A stretch of 64,000 bases of DNA from an uncultured Collinsella sp. GTDB lineage: Bacteria > Actinomycetota > Coriobacteriia > Coriobacteriales > Coriobacteriaceae. Below the pieces are notes generated by a model. That model saw only the letters and a program-made list of their open reading frames with translations. It was not told the DNA's origin and did not search any database. The stretch is taken from the NCBI GenBank assembly GCA_958415625.1, contig CATYZI010000006.1:10993-74992 (forward strand), in the 5' to 3' direction. Of the stretch, positions 8,880 through 16,910 are shown piece by piece; within the stretch, counting starts at the first letter, position 1, and every line of letters begins with the position of its first letter. The translations under genes and the position numbers were made by a program.

Positions 8880-9863
8880 TTGAAGACTGTTCATGTTGCT
8901 GCCGGGATCATTCGCAAGGAAGGATCTGACGAGCTGCTTGCCGTGCAGCGCGGCTATGGCGACATGCAGGGACTTTGGGAGTTCCCGGGCGGCAAGCTCA
9001 TGCGTGGCGAGACGCCCGAAGACGCCGTGCGCCGCGAACTTATGGAAGAGCTGCAGGTAAAGGTCACCAACCTGCGCGATTTCTATACCGTTGAGTACGA
9101 CTACCCCGATTTTCATCTTTCGATGGAGTGTTACTACTGCTCGCTCGCCGATGAATCCGACGAGCCCCAGAAGCACGACCGGCAGCTCGATATCCGCTGG
9201 ATTCCGCGCACCTCGCTGGCAACGGTAGAGTGGATGCCCGCCGACAAAGGGCTGATCGATGCGCTGATTGAGCTCAAGGAAGACCGGCTTGAGGCAAGCG
9301 CGGCCAATGACGTCGAGTCAGCGACCGACGAGCCCACCACCAAGCCCAAGTGCAAAACCAAACGCCGCTCCAAAAAGCGTCCCAAACCCGGTCTGCTCGA
9401 CGGCATCGACACCTCGGACCTCTCCGCCGACGAGCGCGAGCTGGTCCGCCGTCGCGCCGCCATCAAAAAGTCCATGAAGGGCAATAAGCGCGCCAACACC
9501 AAGCCCGAGCTGCTCGTTCGCCAGCGCCTGCGCGCCGCGGGACTCACGGGATACCGTTTGGAGTGGAAGGTCCCCGGCAAGCCCGACATCGCCTTCCCCG
9601 GCCGCAAGATCGCCATCTTCGTCAACGGCTGCTTTTGGCATCGCTGCCCCAAGTGCAACCCCAGCCAGCCCAAGCGCAATGTTGAGTTTTGGGAAGCAAA
9701 GTTCCGCCGCAACGTCGAGCGCGACCGCGCCGCCGTGGCAGCGCTCACCGAAATGGGCTGGACACCCATAACTATCTGGGAATGCGAACTCAAAAAGGAC
9801 CGCATCGACGCCACCATGGAAAAGGTCATCGAGCAGGTTCGCGCCGCGACCCCGCAGCGCTAA
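8880..9863 (+). CDS. fusion of NUDIX hydrolase and Vsr-type mismatch endonuclease
   Basis: A 327-residue protein with two DNA-maintenance domains. Residues 1-130 are a MutT-like NUDIX fold with a complete Nudix box (GKLMRGETPEDAVRREL then MEELQV), expected to hydrolyse oxidised or unwanted nucleotides. Residues 140-195 form a basic linker (KPKCKTKRRSKKRPK). Residues 195-325 match Vsr very-short-patch endonuclease: MKGNKRANTKPELLVRQRLR, then KPDIAFPGRKIAIFVNGCFW with the metal-binding Asp, the adjacent HRC, and WTPITIWECELK. The reading frame starts with TTG at 8880 after AGAGAGGACTCC; the frame is open further upstream but without a ribosome site. No Dcm-type methyltransferase is in the window. 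It stands alone, divergent from the ABC operon. Confidence 0.85.
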   Translation: MKTVHVAAGIIRKEGSDELLAVQRGYGDMQGLWEFPGGKLMRGETPEDAVRRELMEELQVKVTNLRDFYTVEYDYPDFHLSMECYYCSLADESDEPQKHDRQLDIRWIPRTSLATVEWMPADKGLIDALIELKEDRLEASAANDVESATDEPTTKPKCKTKRRSKKRPKPGLLDGIDTSDLSADERELVRRRAAIKKSMKGNKRANTKPELLVRQRLRAAGLTGYRLEWKVPGKPDIAFPGRKIAIFVNGCFWHRCPKCNPSQPKRNVEFWEAKFRRNVERDRAAVAALTEMGWTPITIWECELKKDRIDATMEKVIEQVRAATPQR

Positions 9864-10116
9864 AACGAGCCATTCACAGACCCCGCACGCGCGCGCCACA
9901 TCCGCGCCATAAACCTTAGAAAGCCCTTAAGCTCAAAACCTTTCAAAGGTGTTACTCGATAGCTTTGACCTGCGGTTTCACCGTAATCGCAAACCTCATT
10001 AAGCCTTTCTTTAGCGCTTCTTTGCAACGACCGCGGCATAATACTGCCAACGCACGGGACCTAGCAGCACACCCCGTGCGCAACCTTTTGGTGGACATCG
10101 AGGAGGCCGCATAAGC

Positions 10117-10326
10117 ATGCATTCTTCCAATGACGCAGCACAGCAGCCATCCCTAAAACATGCAAACCTTTTCTCCTTCCCCCCGACACAGAGAAACGGT
10201 CTCCTCGACTCCCCCACCACAAAAACCAAGCGCTCAGCCGATCAGAACCTCAACTTACGAGCATCCTTCGAAAAGCTCCAAGCATCCCTAGACAAGGCGT
10301 TCCCCGAACAGGCAAGAGCAATCTAA
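10117..10326 (+). CDS. small hypothetical protein
   Basis: A 69-codon frame preceded by CGAGGAGGCCGC at good distance from ATG 10117. The product is polar, with a Ser/Thr/Lys-rich middle and a short C-terminal helix-like end (ASFEKLQASLDKAFPEQA). I recognise no family, and it could be a chance frame. Apart from it, the 9864-10351 stretch shows only an isolated ACCTGCGGTTTC core near 9969, the same core found in the palindromic elements. Confidence 0.35.
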   Translation: MHSSNDAAQQPSLKHANLFSFPPTQRNGLLDSPTTKTKRSADQNLNLRASFEKLQASLDKAFPEQARAI

Positions 10327-10351
10327 GCTCATCGCGCTTTATACTGATGCC

Positions 10352-11284
10352 ATGCGAAACATGGATCACATAGAATTGCACCGCGGAGGACGCGAGGAAG
10401 CGTTTCCCGAGACTGCCGAAGACTGGCCCTATATTGCCGAACGCGCAGAATTCGCTCGCTATCCGGGCAATTCCGTCCCCTGGCACTGGCATTCCGAAGT
10501 TGAGCTTTTCTACATGGAACAGGGAGCAATTGACTATCGCACGCATGCGACTCATGAGCACATGCGCTTTGAGGAAGGGTCCGCCGGCTTTATCAACGGC
10601 GGCGTTTTGCACAGCACCCTGCAATCACCCAATTCGGCGCCAGCCATTCAAATGCTGCATATCTTTCAGCCGTCAATGCTCGGCGATCCCGCGGGACGTC
10701 TCCAAAAGCGCTACATCAATCCATTGCTTCAATGTCGAGGCGTCGATGTGCTCAAATGGTCGCCCACCAATCCCGACGATATGCCCTTTATCGATTTGCT
10801 GAAGAGCTCCTTTAACCACAATCTTCAACAGCCGCAGAACGAGATGGCGCTTCGAAATAGCCTGTCAGAACTCTGGATTCAGATCTATGCCAAGGCTGAA
10901 CCACAATTCGCTTTGGACAATAGTTCTTTGATGACCAGCCGCGATGTTCGGTTCAGGGAAATTCTGGACTACATCCGCACAAACTATGCAGACAGCATAG
11001 ATGTTCCCCAAATTGCATCCGCGGTCGGCATCAGCGAAAGAGATTGCTATCGCACCATCAAAGCTTGCGCGGGAACAACCCCAGCCGCGTATCTACGCGC
11101 ATACCGCATCACCCGCGCTTGCACGCTCTTGACGCACACCACGCGAACGGTACAGACGATCGCTCACCAATGCGGCTTTGCAACGGCGAGCCACCTTGGG
11201 CAGGTATTCAAGGAACAAATTGGCTGTACCCCTTCTGAGTATCGAGCCATGAGGCAGAATTTCGATACTACGGGGCAGAAATAA
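10352..11284 (+). CDS. AraC-family transcriptional regulator with cupin sensor domain
   Basis: A 310-residue regulator. Residues 35-120 form an AraC-type cupin (VPWHWHSEVELFYMEQG, then NGGVLHSTLQS) that usually binds a sugar or other small effector. Residues 205-300 carry the double helix-turn-helix, with IASAVGISERDCYRTIKACA and the C-terminal signature IAHQCGFATASHLGQVFKEQ then IGCTPSEYR. It resembles regulators of carbohydrate operons, but no transport operon is adjacent; the next gene is a HAD phosphatase 60 bases downstream, so target and effector are unknown. The start is ATG at 10352; a second ATG at 10361 is equally possible. Confidence 0.85.
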   Translation: MRNMDHIELHRGGREEAFPETAEDWPYIAERAEFARYPGNSVPWHWHSEVELFYMEQGAIDYRTHATHEHMRFEEGSAGFINGGVLHSTLQSPNSAPAIQMLHIFQPSMLGDPAGRLQKRYINPLLQCRGVDVLKWSPTNPDDMPFIDLLKSSFNHNLQQPQNEMALRNSLSELWIQIYAKAEPQFALDNSSLMTSRDVRFREILDYIRTNYADSIDVPQIASAVGISERDCYRTIKACAGTTPAAYLRAYRITRACTLLTHTTRTVQTIAHQCGFATASHLGQVFKEQIGCTPSEYRAMRQNFDTTGQK

Positions 11285-11343
11285 CGCTAGCGCTCCCACC
11301 TCACCTGTCCCACACTATCAGACAGATGAGAGAAAGGAATGCC

Positions 11344-11967
11344 ATGAAACAATTCGACCATGTCGTGTTTGACGTTGACGGAACATTGGCAGATACAGAA
11401 GAAAGCGTTCTGTCATCGCTTGCCCAGATAGTCCAAGAAGAGACCGGCAAAACGCTCCCCCAAAACGAGCTTGAATTTGCCCTCGGCATACCCGGCAAGG
11501 ATGCCCTTGAGAAACTTGGGATCTACTCGCAGGCAACGTTGGATCGCTGGTGCCAAGTTGCCGCCAGCTTTAAAAGCACCATCAGCGTGTTTCCCGGCTT
11601 GCACGAAGTCATCGCAACACTCTCCGACAACGGCTGCAAACTTGGCATCGTCTCCTCACGTGCGCGCGACGAATACGCAGAAGAAATTGCACCCCTTGGC
11701 TTCGATAAGTATTTTGAGCACATCATCCTTGTCGAAGACACAACCGAACATAAACCCGCACCCGCACCCATGCTCGAATATCTACAGCGCACGGGCGCAA
11801 ACCCCAACAGCGTCATCTACATTGGCGACACCGTCTACGACGAACAATGCGCAACTTCAGCAGGGGTCAGCTTTGCCCGAGCAGCATGGGGGTCACACCA
11901 AGACATCCCAAACGCCACCTACAACCTCAAAACCCCCAACGACCTATTAACCCTAACAACCAAGTAA
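11344..11967 (+). CDS. HAD-superfamily phosphatase (phosphoglycolate phosphatase-like)
   Basis: A 207-residue soluble HAD hydrolase. It has motif I VFDVDGTLADTE with both Asp residues at the N-terminus, an alpha-helical cap in residues 15-80, motif II IVSSRA, motif III Lys in EHKPAPAP and motif IV YIGDTVYDEQCA. This is the subfamily of Gph/PgmB/YqaB proteins that dephosphorylate small sugar phosphates or phosphoglycolate; the substrate cannot be read from sequence. ATG 11344 is preceded by AGAAAGGAATGCC. It probably shares a transcript with the AraC gene. Confidence 0.85.
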   Translation: MKQFDHVVFDVDGTLADTEESVLSSLAQIVQEETGKTLPQNELEFALGIPGKDALEKLGIYSQATLDRWCQVAASFKSTISVFPGLHEVIATLSDNGCKLGIVSSRARDEYAEEIAPLGFDKYFEHIILVEDTTEHKPAPAPMLEYLQRTGANPNSVIYIGDTVYDEQCATSAGVSFARAAWGSHQDIPNATYNLKTPNDLLTLTTK

Positions 11968-12030
11968 CCCTCGCGCCCCACCCTTTCAGCCCCAACGCCA
12001 CAAGGGCGACGACCTCGAGCAGGTCAACTT

Positions 12031-12155
12031 GGGAGGGACGAGGGCTTAGTTCCCCAATCTTTCCGCAGGGGGCAAAAAGCCTCGCCGCACGAAGTGCGCA
12101 GCGAGGCTTTTTGCATGCCCGAGGACGATTGGGGAACTAAGCCCTCGTCCCTCCC
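12031..12155. terminator. 125-bp nested perfect palindrome, bidirectional terminator
   Basis: Two perfect 28-base arms, 12031-12058 and 12128-12155 (beginning GGGAGGGACGAGGGCTTAGT), enclose a second hairpin. Its 14-base arms GCAAAAAGCCTCGC and GCGAGGCTTTTTGC (12072-12114) frame CGCAC-GAA-GTGCG. It separates the convergent HAD and aldolase genes and carries A/T tracts for both directions. The outer arms are far longer than a terminator needs. Confidence 0.8.
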
Positions 12156-12188
12156 CGGGATATGTAGCGAGTCGGAGTACCCTTGCTG

Positions 12189-13046
12189 TTACTCTGCTTT
12201 GCCCACAGAGTTGAGGTTGGTCATGCGGATCTTAACCAGCTCGGTGATCTCGCGCATGCCCTCCTTGGCCGGCTTCTTGGGGTCGAAGCAGGCGGGGTTC
12301 TCGGCCATGTAGGCCATGAAGCCCTTGGTGTAGGCCTGACGCAGCTCGGTGGCATAGTTAACCTTGCAGATGCCGTTCTTCACAGCCTCGGCAACCTGCT
12401 CATCGGGCACACCGGAGGTGCCGTGCAGGACCAGCGGCACGTCGACGGCGTCGCGGATGGCCTTGACCACGGACTGCTCGATGTGCGGATCGCTCGTGTA
12501 CACGCCGTGGCTGGTGCCAACGCCAATGGCCAGCGAGGTGCAGCCAGTGCGCTCGACGAACTCCTTGGCCTCGGCGGGGTCGGTGTAGGGGCTCTCGCCC
12601 TCAACCGCGGGACCGTCGTCCTCCTTGCCGCCAACCTTGCCAAGCTCGGCCTCGACGGGCACGCCCATGGCGCGGCCAGCGTCGGCGACGGACTTGGTCA
12701 GGGCGATGTTGTCCTCAAAGGACTCGTGCGAACCGTCGATCATGACGGAGGTGTAGCCAGTGCGGAAGGCCTGCATGCAGCGGTCATAGCCATCGCCATG
12801 ATCGAGGTGCAGGGCGACGGGCACGGAAGCGCGCTCGGCAGCAGCCTTGACCATGCCGTAGAAGTAATCCAGGCCAGCGGTCTTGATGGTGCCCGGGGTG
12901 GTCTGCATGATGACGGGGGACTTGGTCTCCTCGGCAGCGGCCAGAACGGCCATAACAAACTCGAGGTTCTCGACGTTGAACGCGCCGACGGCGTAGTGGC
13001 CGGCCTGAGCGTCCTTGAGCATCTTTTCGGTGGTAACAAGTGCCAT
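12189..13046 (-). CDS. class II aldolase for tagatose-1,6- (or fructose-1,6-) bisphosphate
   Basis: A 285-residue zinc-dependent aldolase. LHLDHGD supplies the catalytic Asp and first zinc His, AELGKVGGKEDD is the class II loop, and IGVGTSHGVYT and LVLHGTSGV hold the remaining zinc and phosphate ligands. The length and the AELGKVGG loop resemble GatY/KbaY and short FbaA proteins. The lacA-lacB-lacC genes at 20-22 kb make tagatose-1,6-bisphosphate and no lacD is present, so this enzyme is a good candidate for the final cleavage, though fructose-bisphosphate could be an equal substrate. ATG 13046 follows GAGAGGAGC. The open frame continues upstream without a ribosome site. Confidence 0.85.
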   Translation of the reverse strand: MALVTTEKMLKDAQAGHYAVGAFNVENLEFVMAVLAAAEETKSPVIMQTTPGTIKTAGLDYFYGMVKAAAERASVPVALHLDHGDGYDRCMQAFRTGYTSVMIDGSHESFEDNIALTKSVADAGRAMGVPVEAELGKVGGKEDDGPAVEGESPYTDPAEAKEFVERTGCTSLAIGVGTSHGVYTSDPHIEQSVVKAIRDAVDVPLVLHGTSGVPDEQVAEAVKNGICKVNYATELRQAYTKGFMAYMAENPACFDPKKPAKEGMREITELVKIRMTNLNSVGKAE

Positions 13047-13380
13047 GAGCGTTTGCTCCTCTCCCTCGCCCGCATCTGGACATCGGGCGTACGTGTCCGC
13101 AAGGCGTTTTACCTTGCGTTTTGCTGAGCTCATTGTATGAAATTCAGCGGGTATGAATGTGCGGGATGTTGTCACTCCGCAGGACAAGACCCTCAATTTT
13201 GAAAAGCAAACGGAAGGGTTTTGTGCCGAGCGCACGTGTTCGATATTGAGTTTTGAGCGTCGAACGTCTTTCTTTTATAGAAAAGATAAGTAATCGAAAG
13301 GCGTTTTCTTACTCAAAAAGAAAATGAACGAAAATAGAGTCAACACAATTCCTGCAAATATTGCCGAGAATGGAGCTACC
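13047..13380. promoter_or_regulatory. divergent aldolase/DeoR promoter region with GTTCGA inverted repeat
   Basis: The gap between divergent aldolase and DeoR genes carries GTTCGA (13238-13243) and TCGAAC (13260-13265) as an inverted pair 16 bases apart. A TACAAT-like -10 for the aldolase lies on the minus strand at 13137-13132. The placement suits autoregulation by the DeoR protein. A CAAGG-CCTTG hairpin lies in the aldolase leader at 13100-13116. Confidence 0.4.
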
Positions 13381-14184
13381 ATGGCCCACGCAACAACCCG
13401 AGCTTTTGCCGACGAACGCCGCGCCGCCATCATGGAAATGCTCGAGCATAATGCCTCGGTGCAGGTGGCAGAAATCGCCCAGACCTTTGGCGTGTCCTCC
13501 GTCACGGCCCGCGCCGACTTGGACGCCCTCGCCGAGGCTGGCAAACTGCGCCGCACGCATGGCGGCGCCGTGTCGCTCCACAAGCGCCTGACCGTCTCCA
13601 CGCAGGACCGGCGTATTAACGTCAACGTGGCCGCAAAGCAGGCCATCGCCCAAAGCGCCATTGAGCTCGTCAGCGACGGTGACACGCTGCTCGTCGACTC
13701 GGGCACCACCGCGCTTGAATTTGTCCGCCTACTCGACCAACGCGACGGCATCACCGTCATCACGGCCGACATTACCATCGCCGATTACATCGACGAGAGC
13801 ATGCCCTCGGTCGACGTCGTCATGCTGGGCGGCGCGCTGCGCAAAGGCCACCGCTATCTGTACGGTCCGCTCACCATGCAGGCGCTGCAGATGGTTCATG
13901 CCGACCTCGCCATCATGTGCCCCGGTGCCTTTGTTCCGGGCTGTGGCTTCACCACCGACTTTCCGCAGATGGCCGAGACCAAAACGGCCATGATCGTCGC
14001 CGCGCGTAAGAGCGTGGCGCTCATGGACGCGAGCAAGGTCAACGGACGCGGCATGTACCGCTTCGCCGAACTTACCGATGTCGACGACATCGTGATGGAC
14101 CGTGACCCCGATGACTCCGTCGCCACCTCAATCGCCGAGACCACCGACATCGACGCCCCAACCCTCGTCCTCGCCACCGCCTAA
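13381..14184 (+). CDS. DeoR-family sugar-phosphate-responsive regulator
   Basis: A 267-residue repressor of the DeoR/GlpR family. The N-terminal winged helix reads RRAAIMEMLEHNASVQVAEI followed by FGVSSVTARADLDALAEAG. The DeoR C-terminal sensor has SDGDTLLVDSGTTALEF and, near the end, ASKVNGRGMYRFAELTDVD. These regulators respond to phosphorylated sugars such as tagatose-6-P or fructose-1-P. It is divergent from the bisphosphate aldolase gene, which it probably controls. I take ATG 13381 (TGGAGCTACC before it); a start at 13324 would add 19 residues without a ribosome site. Confidence 0.85.
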   Translation: MAHATTRAFADERRAAIMEMLEHNASVQVAEIAQTFGVSSVTARADLDALAEAGKLRRTHGGAVSLHKRLTVSTQDRRINVNVAAKQAIAQSAIELVSDGDTLLVDSGTTALEFVRLLDQRDGITVITADITIADYIDESMPSVDVVMLGGALRKGHRYLYGPLTMQALQMVHADLAIMCPGAFVPGCGFTTDFPQMAETKTAMIVAARKSVALMDASKVNGRGMYRFAELTDVDDIVMDRDPDDSVATSIAETTDIDAPTLVLATA

Positions 14185-14186
14185 AA

Positions 14187-14230
14187 CAAAAACCACCACA
14201 AAGGGAACAGGCACCTTTGTGGTGGTTTTG
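14187..14230. terminator. bidirectional terminator between deoR and fprA
   Basis: Arms CAAAAACCACCACAAAGG and CCTTTGTGGTGGTTTTG, with T-rich ends in both directions, between two convergent genes. Confidence 0.85.
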
Positions 14231-14250
14231 ACGGTGAATGTGGAGTGTCG

Positions 14251-15411
14251 TTACTTGGATAGCTCGTCGGCGAGGGCCTCGATCTGCGCGCGCGAGGCGT
14301 CGTTGAGCGAACCCAGGACGGTCACCTTGTTCTGCGTCAGGGTAATGTCCTTCATGCCCTCGAGCTCCTTGGTCATGACCTTGGCAGCGGCAGGCGCCCA
14401 GGAACCGGCCTCGACAAGCGCCACGGTACGGTTCTGGTAGGCATGCTCGGCGAGCGTGTGGATGAAGGTGCTCATGAACGGGAAGATCTCGCCCTGGTAG
14501 GTGATGGAAGCGAGCACCAGACGGTCGTAGCGGAACGCGTCCTCAACGGCCTCGGCCATATCATCGCGAGCAAGGTCGAAGACGGAGACCTTCTGGCCGC
14601 GAGCCTCGAGTGCCGCGGTGAGCTCCTCGACGGCTGCCTTCAGGTGGCCGTACACGCTCGCATAGGCAATGGTGATGCCCTCGTCCTCGGGCTGATAGCT
14701 CGACCAGGTGTTGTAGGTGTCGAGGTAGTAGCCCAGGTTCTCGGTTAGCACGGGGCCATGGAGCGGACAGATAACCTGGATGTCCAGATCGGCGGCCTTC
14801 TTAAGCACGGCCTGCACGAACTTGCCGAACTTTCCCACGATGCCAAAGTAGTAACGGCGTGCCTCGCAGGCCCACCCTTCCGGATCTTCGATGTCATTGG
14901 CACCAAACTTGCCAAAGCCATCGGCACTAAAGAGCACCTTATCGGTGGACTCGTAAGAGAACAGCACCTCAGGCCAGTGCACGTTGGGGGCGCCGACAAA
15001 GGTCAGGCTGTGACCGCCCAGATCGAGCACGTCGCCCTCTTTGACGACCATCTTGCGCTCGGGGTAATCGGTACCAAAGTAGTTGACCATCATGCGGAAG
15101 GCACCCATACTGGCCACGATCTGGGCCTGGGGATAGCGCTCCATAAAGGCGGCGATGCCGGCGGAGTGGTCGGGCTCCATGTGGTGGACGACCAGGTAAT
15201 CGGGCGTGCGACCGTCGAGCACGGCCTCGATGTTGCCGAGCCACTCGTCAACAAAACCGCCGTCAACCGAATCGGCGACAGCGATCTTCTCGCCCAAGAT
15301 TACGTAGCTGTTGTATGCCATACCGTTCTCGGACACGTCGTACTGGCCCTCGAACAGGTCAATGTCGTGATCGTCGACGCCAACGTAGCGGATATCCTTG
15401 GTGATCTCCAT
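14251..15411 (-). CDS. fprA: flavodiiron protein (A-type flavoprotein), O2/NO reductase
   Basis: A 386-residue cytoplasmic enzyme that reduces O2 to water (or NO to N2O) and protects anaerobes. Residues 1-245 are a metallo-beta-lactamase-like domain with the diiron ligands in HHMEPDHSAG, a His in PNVHWPEVLFSY and one in CPLHGPV. Residues 250-385 are a flavodoxin domain (ITIAYASVYGHLKAAVEEL, then ASITYQGEIFPFMSTFIHTL) that binds FMN. No rubredoxin domain is fused. ATG 15411 follows TAGGAGGCTTTGCCTG. The gene is monocistronic between a terminator and the LacI gene. Confidence 0.92.
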   Translation of the reverse strand: MEITKDIRYVGVDDHDIDLFEGQYDVSENGMAYNSYVILGEKIAVADSVDGGFVDEWLGNIEAVLDGRTPDYLVVHHMEPDHSAGIAAFMERYPQAQIVASMGAFRMMVNYFGTDYPERKMVVKEGDVLDLGGHSLTFVGAPNVHWPEVLFSYESTDKVLFSADGFGKFGANDIEDPEGWACEARRYYFGIVGKFGKFVQAVLKKAADLDIQVICPLHGPVLTENLGYYLDTYNTWSSYQPEDEGITIAYASVYGHLKAAVEELTAALEARGQKVSVFDLARDDMAEAVEDAFRYDRLVLASITYQGEIFPFMSTFIHTLAEHAYQNRTVALVEAGSWAPAAAKVMTKELEGMKDITLTQNKVTVLGSLNDASRAQIEALADELSK

Positions 15412-15540
15412 CAGGCAAAGCCTCCTAGATAGACAAAAGAGCCCGTCTATCATAGCACTCGGCCGTATCTCAACAGCTATCTGCCGGCATCCTTACCATT
15501 TGTTATTGAAGCGCGGCAACACGCCGTTGACCTGCGGAAA

Positions 15541-16572
15541 CTATGAGCGCGGAGCCGCTGTGGTATGTCGAACGATGAGCTGGCCGGGGATACGGATGGC
15601 GACGGTCTTGCCCGGCACCCCCTCCTTAGGGACCGCATGCTCAAACACCTCGCGTCCGCGCTGATGCAGATCGAATCGCACGGTCGTGAGCTCGTTGTGT
15701 GCGACAAAATCGTCGAGCGAATCGTCGACGCCCACCACACTCACGTCCTCGGGCACGCGCAGGCCACTATCGCGCAGCGCGGCGATGGCGCCGTTTGCCA
15801 TCTGGTCGTTTGCCGCATAGATCGCCGTCATGGCGCGGTCGTGTTCTGCCAGATACCTGCCGGCCTCGTAGCCGCTGTTGGCAGACCAGTCGCCCTCGAG
15901 CGGCTCTGCCGGCTCGATATGCCTGCGCTCGAGCGCGTCTTGCCAACCGGCGCGGCGGAACTGCTCGTCCACCGAGAAGGACGGGCCGCCGATATAGCGA
16001 ATCTGTTCGTGACCAAGCTCAAACAGGTGATCCATAAGCAGCAGCGAGCAGCCGTAATGGTCGGAGTCGACCGTGGTCACGCGCGGATGCGCATACATGG
16101 TGACGATAACCGTGCCGATTCCCGGCAGCGGATCAAACGTCTCAAAGTCGGGCGCCATGCGGCTCATGCCGATGATGATGCCATCGACCGGCAGGGCCGC
16201 CATGCGACGCGTGGCTTCGGCAAGCGAAAACTCCTCGGTCTTGGACATCTCGACTAGCGTGATGGCACAGCCGTGCTCGCGAGCGGCGCTGGCGATGCCG
16301 TCGATCATTGAGAGGTTGCCAAACTTGGTGACATCGTTGATGCACAGGCCGACCGAATGGTAACGGCCATCGCGCAGCGAGCGACCGGCATAACTCGGAC
16401 GAAAGCCGAGCTCTTGCATCGCGGCCTGCACGCGCTGGCGCGTCTGCTCGTTAACGTTGGGCAAGCCGTTGGCGACGCGCGAAACCGTCTGCTGCGAAAC
16501 GCCAGCAGCACGGGCGACGTCAGCCATGGAGACCGGACGCGTACCTGTATCGTTGGACGGGCGCCTTGCCAC
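15541..16572 (-). CDS. LacI-family repressor of galK-galT
   Basis: A 343-residue LacI/GalR regulator. The DNA-binding domain is at residues 14-60 (SMADVARAAGVSQQTVSRVA, hinge LGFRPSYAGRSLR), followed by a periplasmic-binding-type sensor (YHSVGLCIND to the C-terminus, with VSVVGVDDSLDDFVAHNELT). The recognition helix begins VSQQTVSR. It is divergent from galK, and three near-identical 15-16-base operators lie in the intervening gap, so galactose-pathway control is likely. It starts with GTG at 16572 after GAAGGTGATCCA. It is one of four paralogues in this window (others at 24603, 29505 and 34521). Confidence 0.88.
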   Translation of the reverse strand: MARRPSNDTGTRPVSMADVARAAGVSQQTVSRVANGLPNVNEQTRQRVQAAMQELGFRPSYAGRSLRDGRYHSVGLCINDVTKFGNLSMIDGIASAAREHGCAITLVEMSKTEEFSLAEATRRMAALPVDGIIIGMSRMAPDFETFDPLPGIGTVIVTMYAHPRVTTVDSDHYGCSLLLMDHLFELGHEQIRYIGGPSFSVDEQFRRAGWQDALERRHIEPAEPLEGDWSANSGYEAGRYLAEHDRAMTAIYAANDQMANGAIAALRDSGLRVPEDVSVVGVDDSLDDFVAHNELTTVRFDLHQRGREVFEHAVPKEGVPGKTVAIRIPGQLIVRHTTAAPRS

Positions 16573-16664
16573 TGGATCACCTTCACCCTTGCGAGATCTG
16601 AATAGCGTGCATGCCGGCCCCGTGCAGAAATGAGCCCGCGCGGAGGGCCGCTATCGTCGGACGC

Positions 16665-16867
16665 ATGTTAACGTACTCTACTTTTTCTATCTGCACCTCT
16701 TCTGCTTTATAAGTCCATACGGCAGTACCGTTCACGGCTGTATTTCTACCGATTACCAGATTCTCAAAAAGTGACAAGCGATGTGTTATGAGTACGTTAA
16801 CATAGCCCGTAACGTGCGGTATCGTGAACACTTGGTTCATGCCGCTTCAAGTTGTTAACGTACTCAT
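16665..16867. promoter_or_regulatory. galK control region: three LacI operators and a 21-bp-pitch direct repeat
   Basis: LacI-type operators with the core TGTTAACGTACTCAT lie at 16665-16680 (ATGTTAACGTACTCTA), 16788-16803 (inverted) and 16853-16867. Between the first two, CCGTTCACGG (16728-16737) and CCGATTACCA (16749-16758) form a direct repeat with a 21-base pitch, oriented toward galK. A TGTTAT -10-like hexamer (16784-16789) overlaps the second operator. The order activator-type site, operator, gene recurs in the three PTS cassettes. Confidence 0.65.
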
Positions 16868-16910
16868 AACGACGCAAAACTCACCCGTGCGCACCAAGGA
16901 AAGGACCCCC

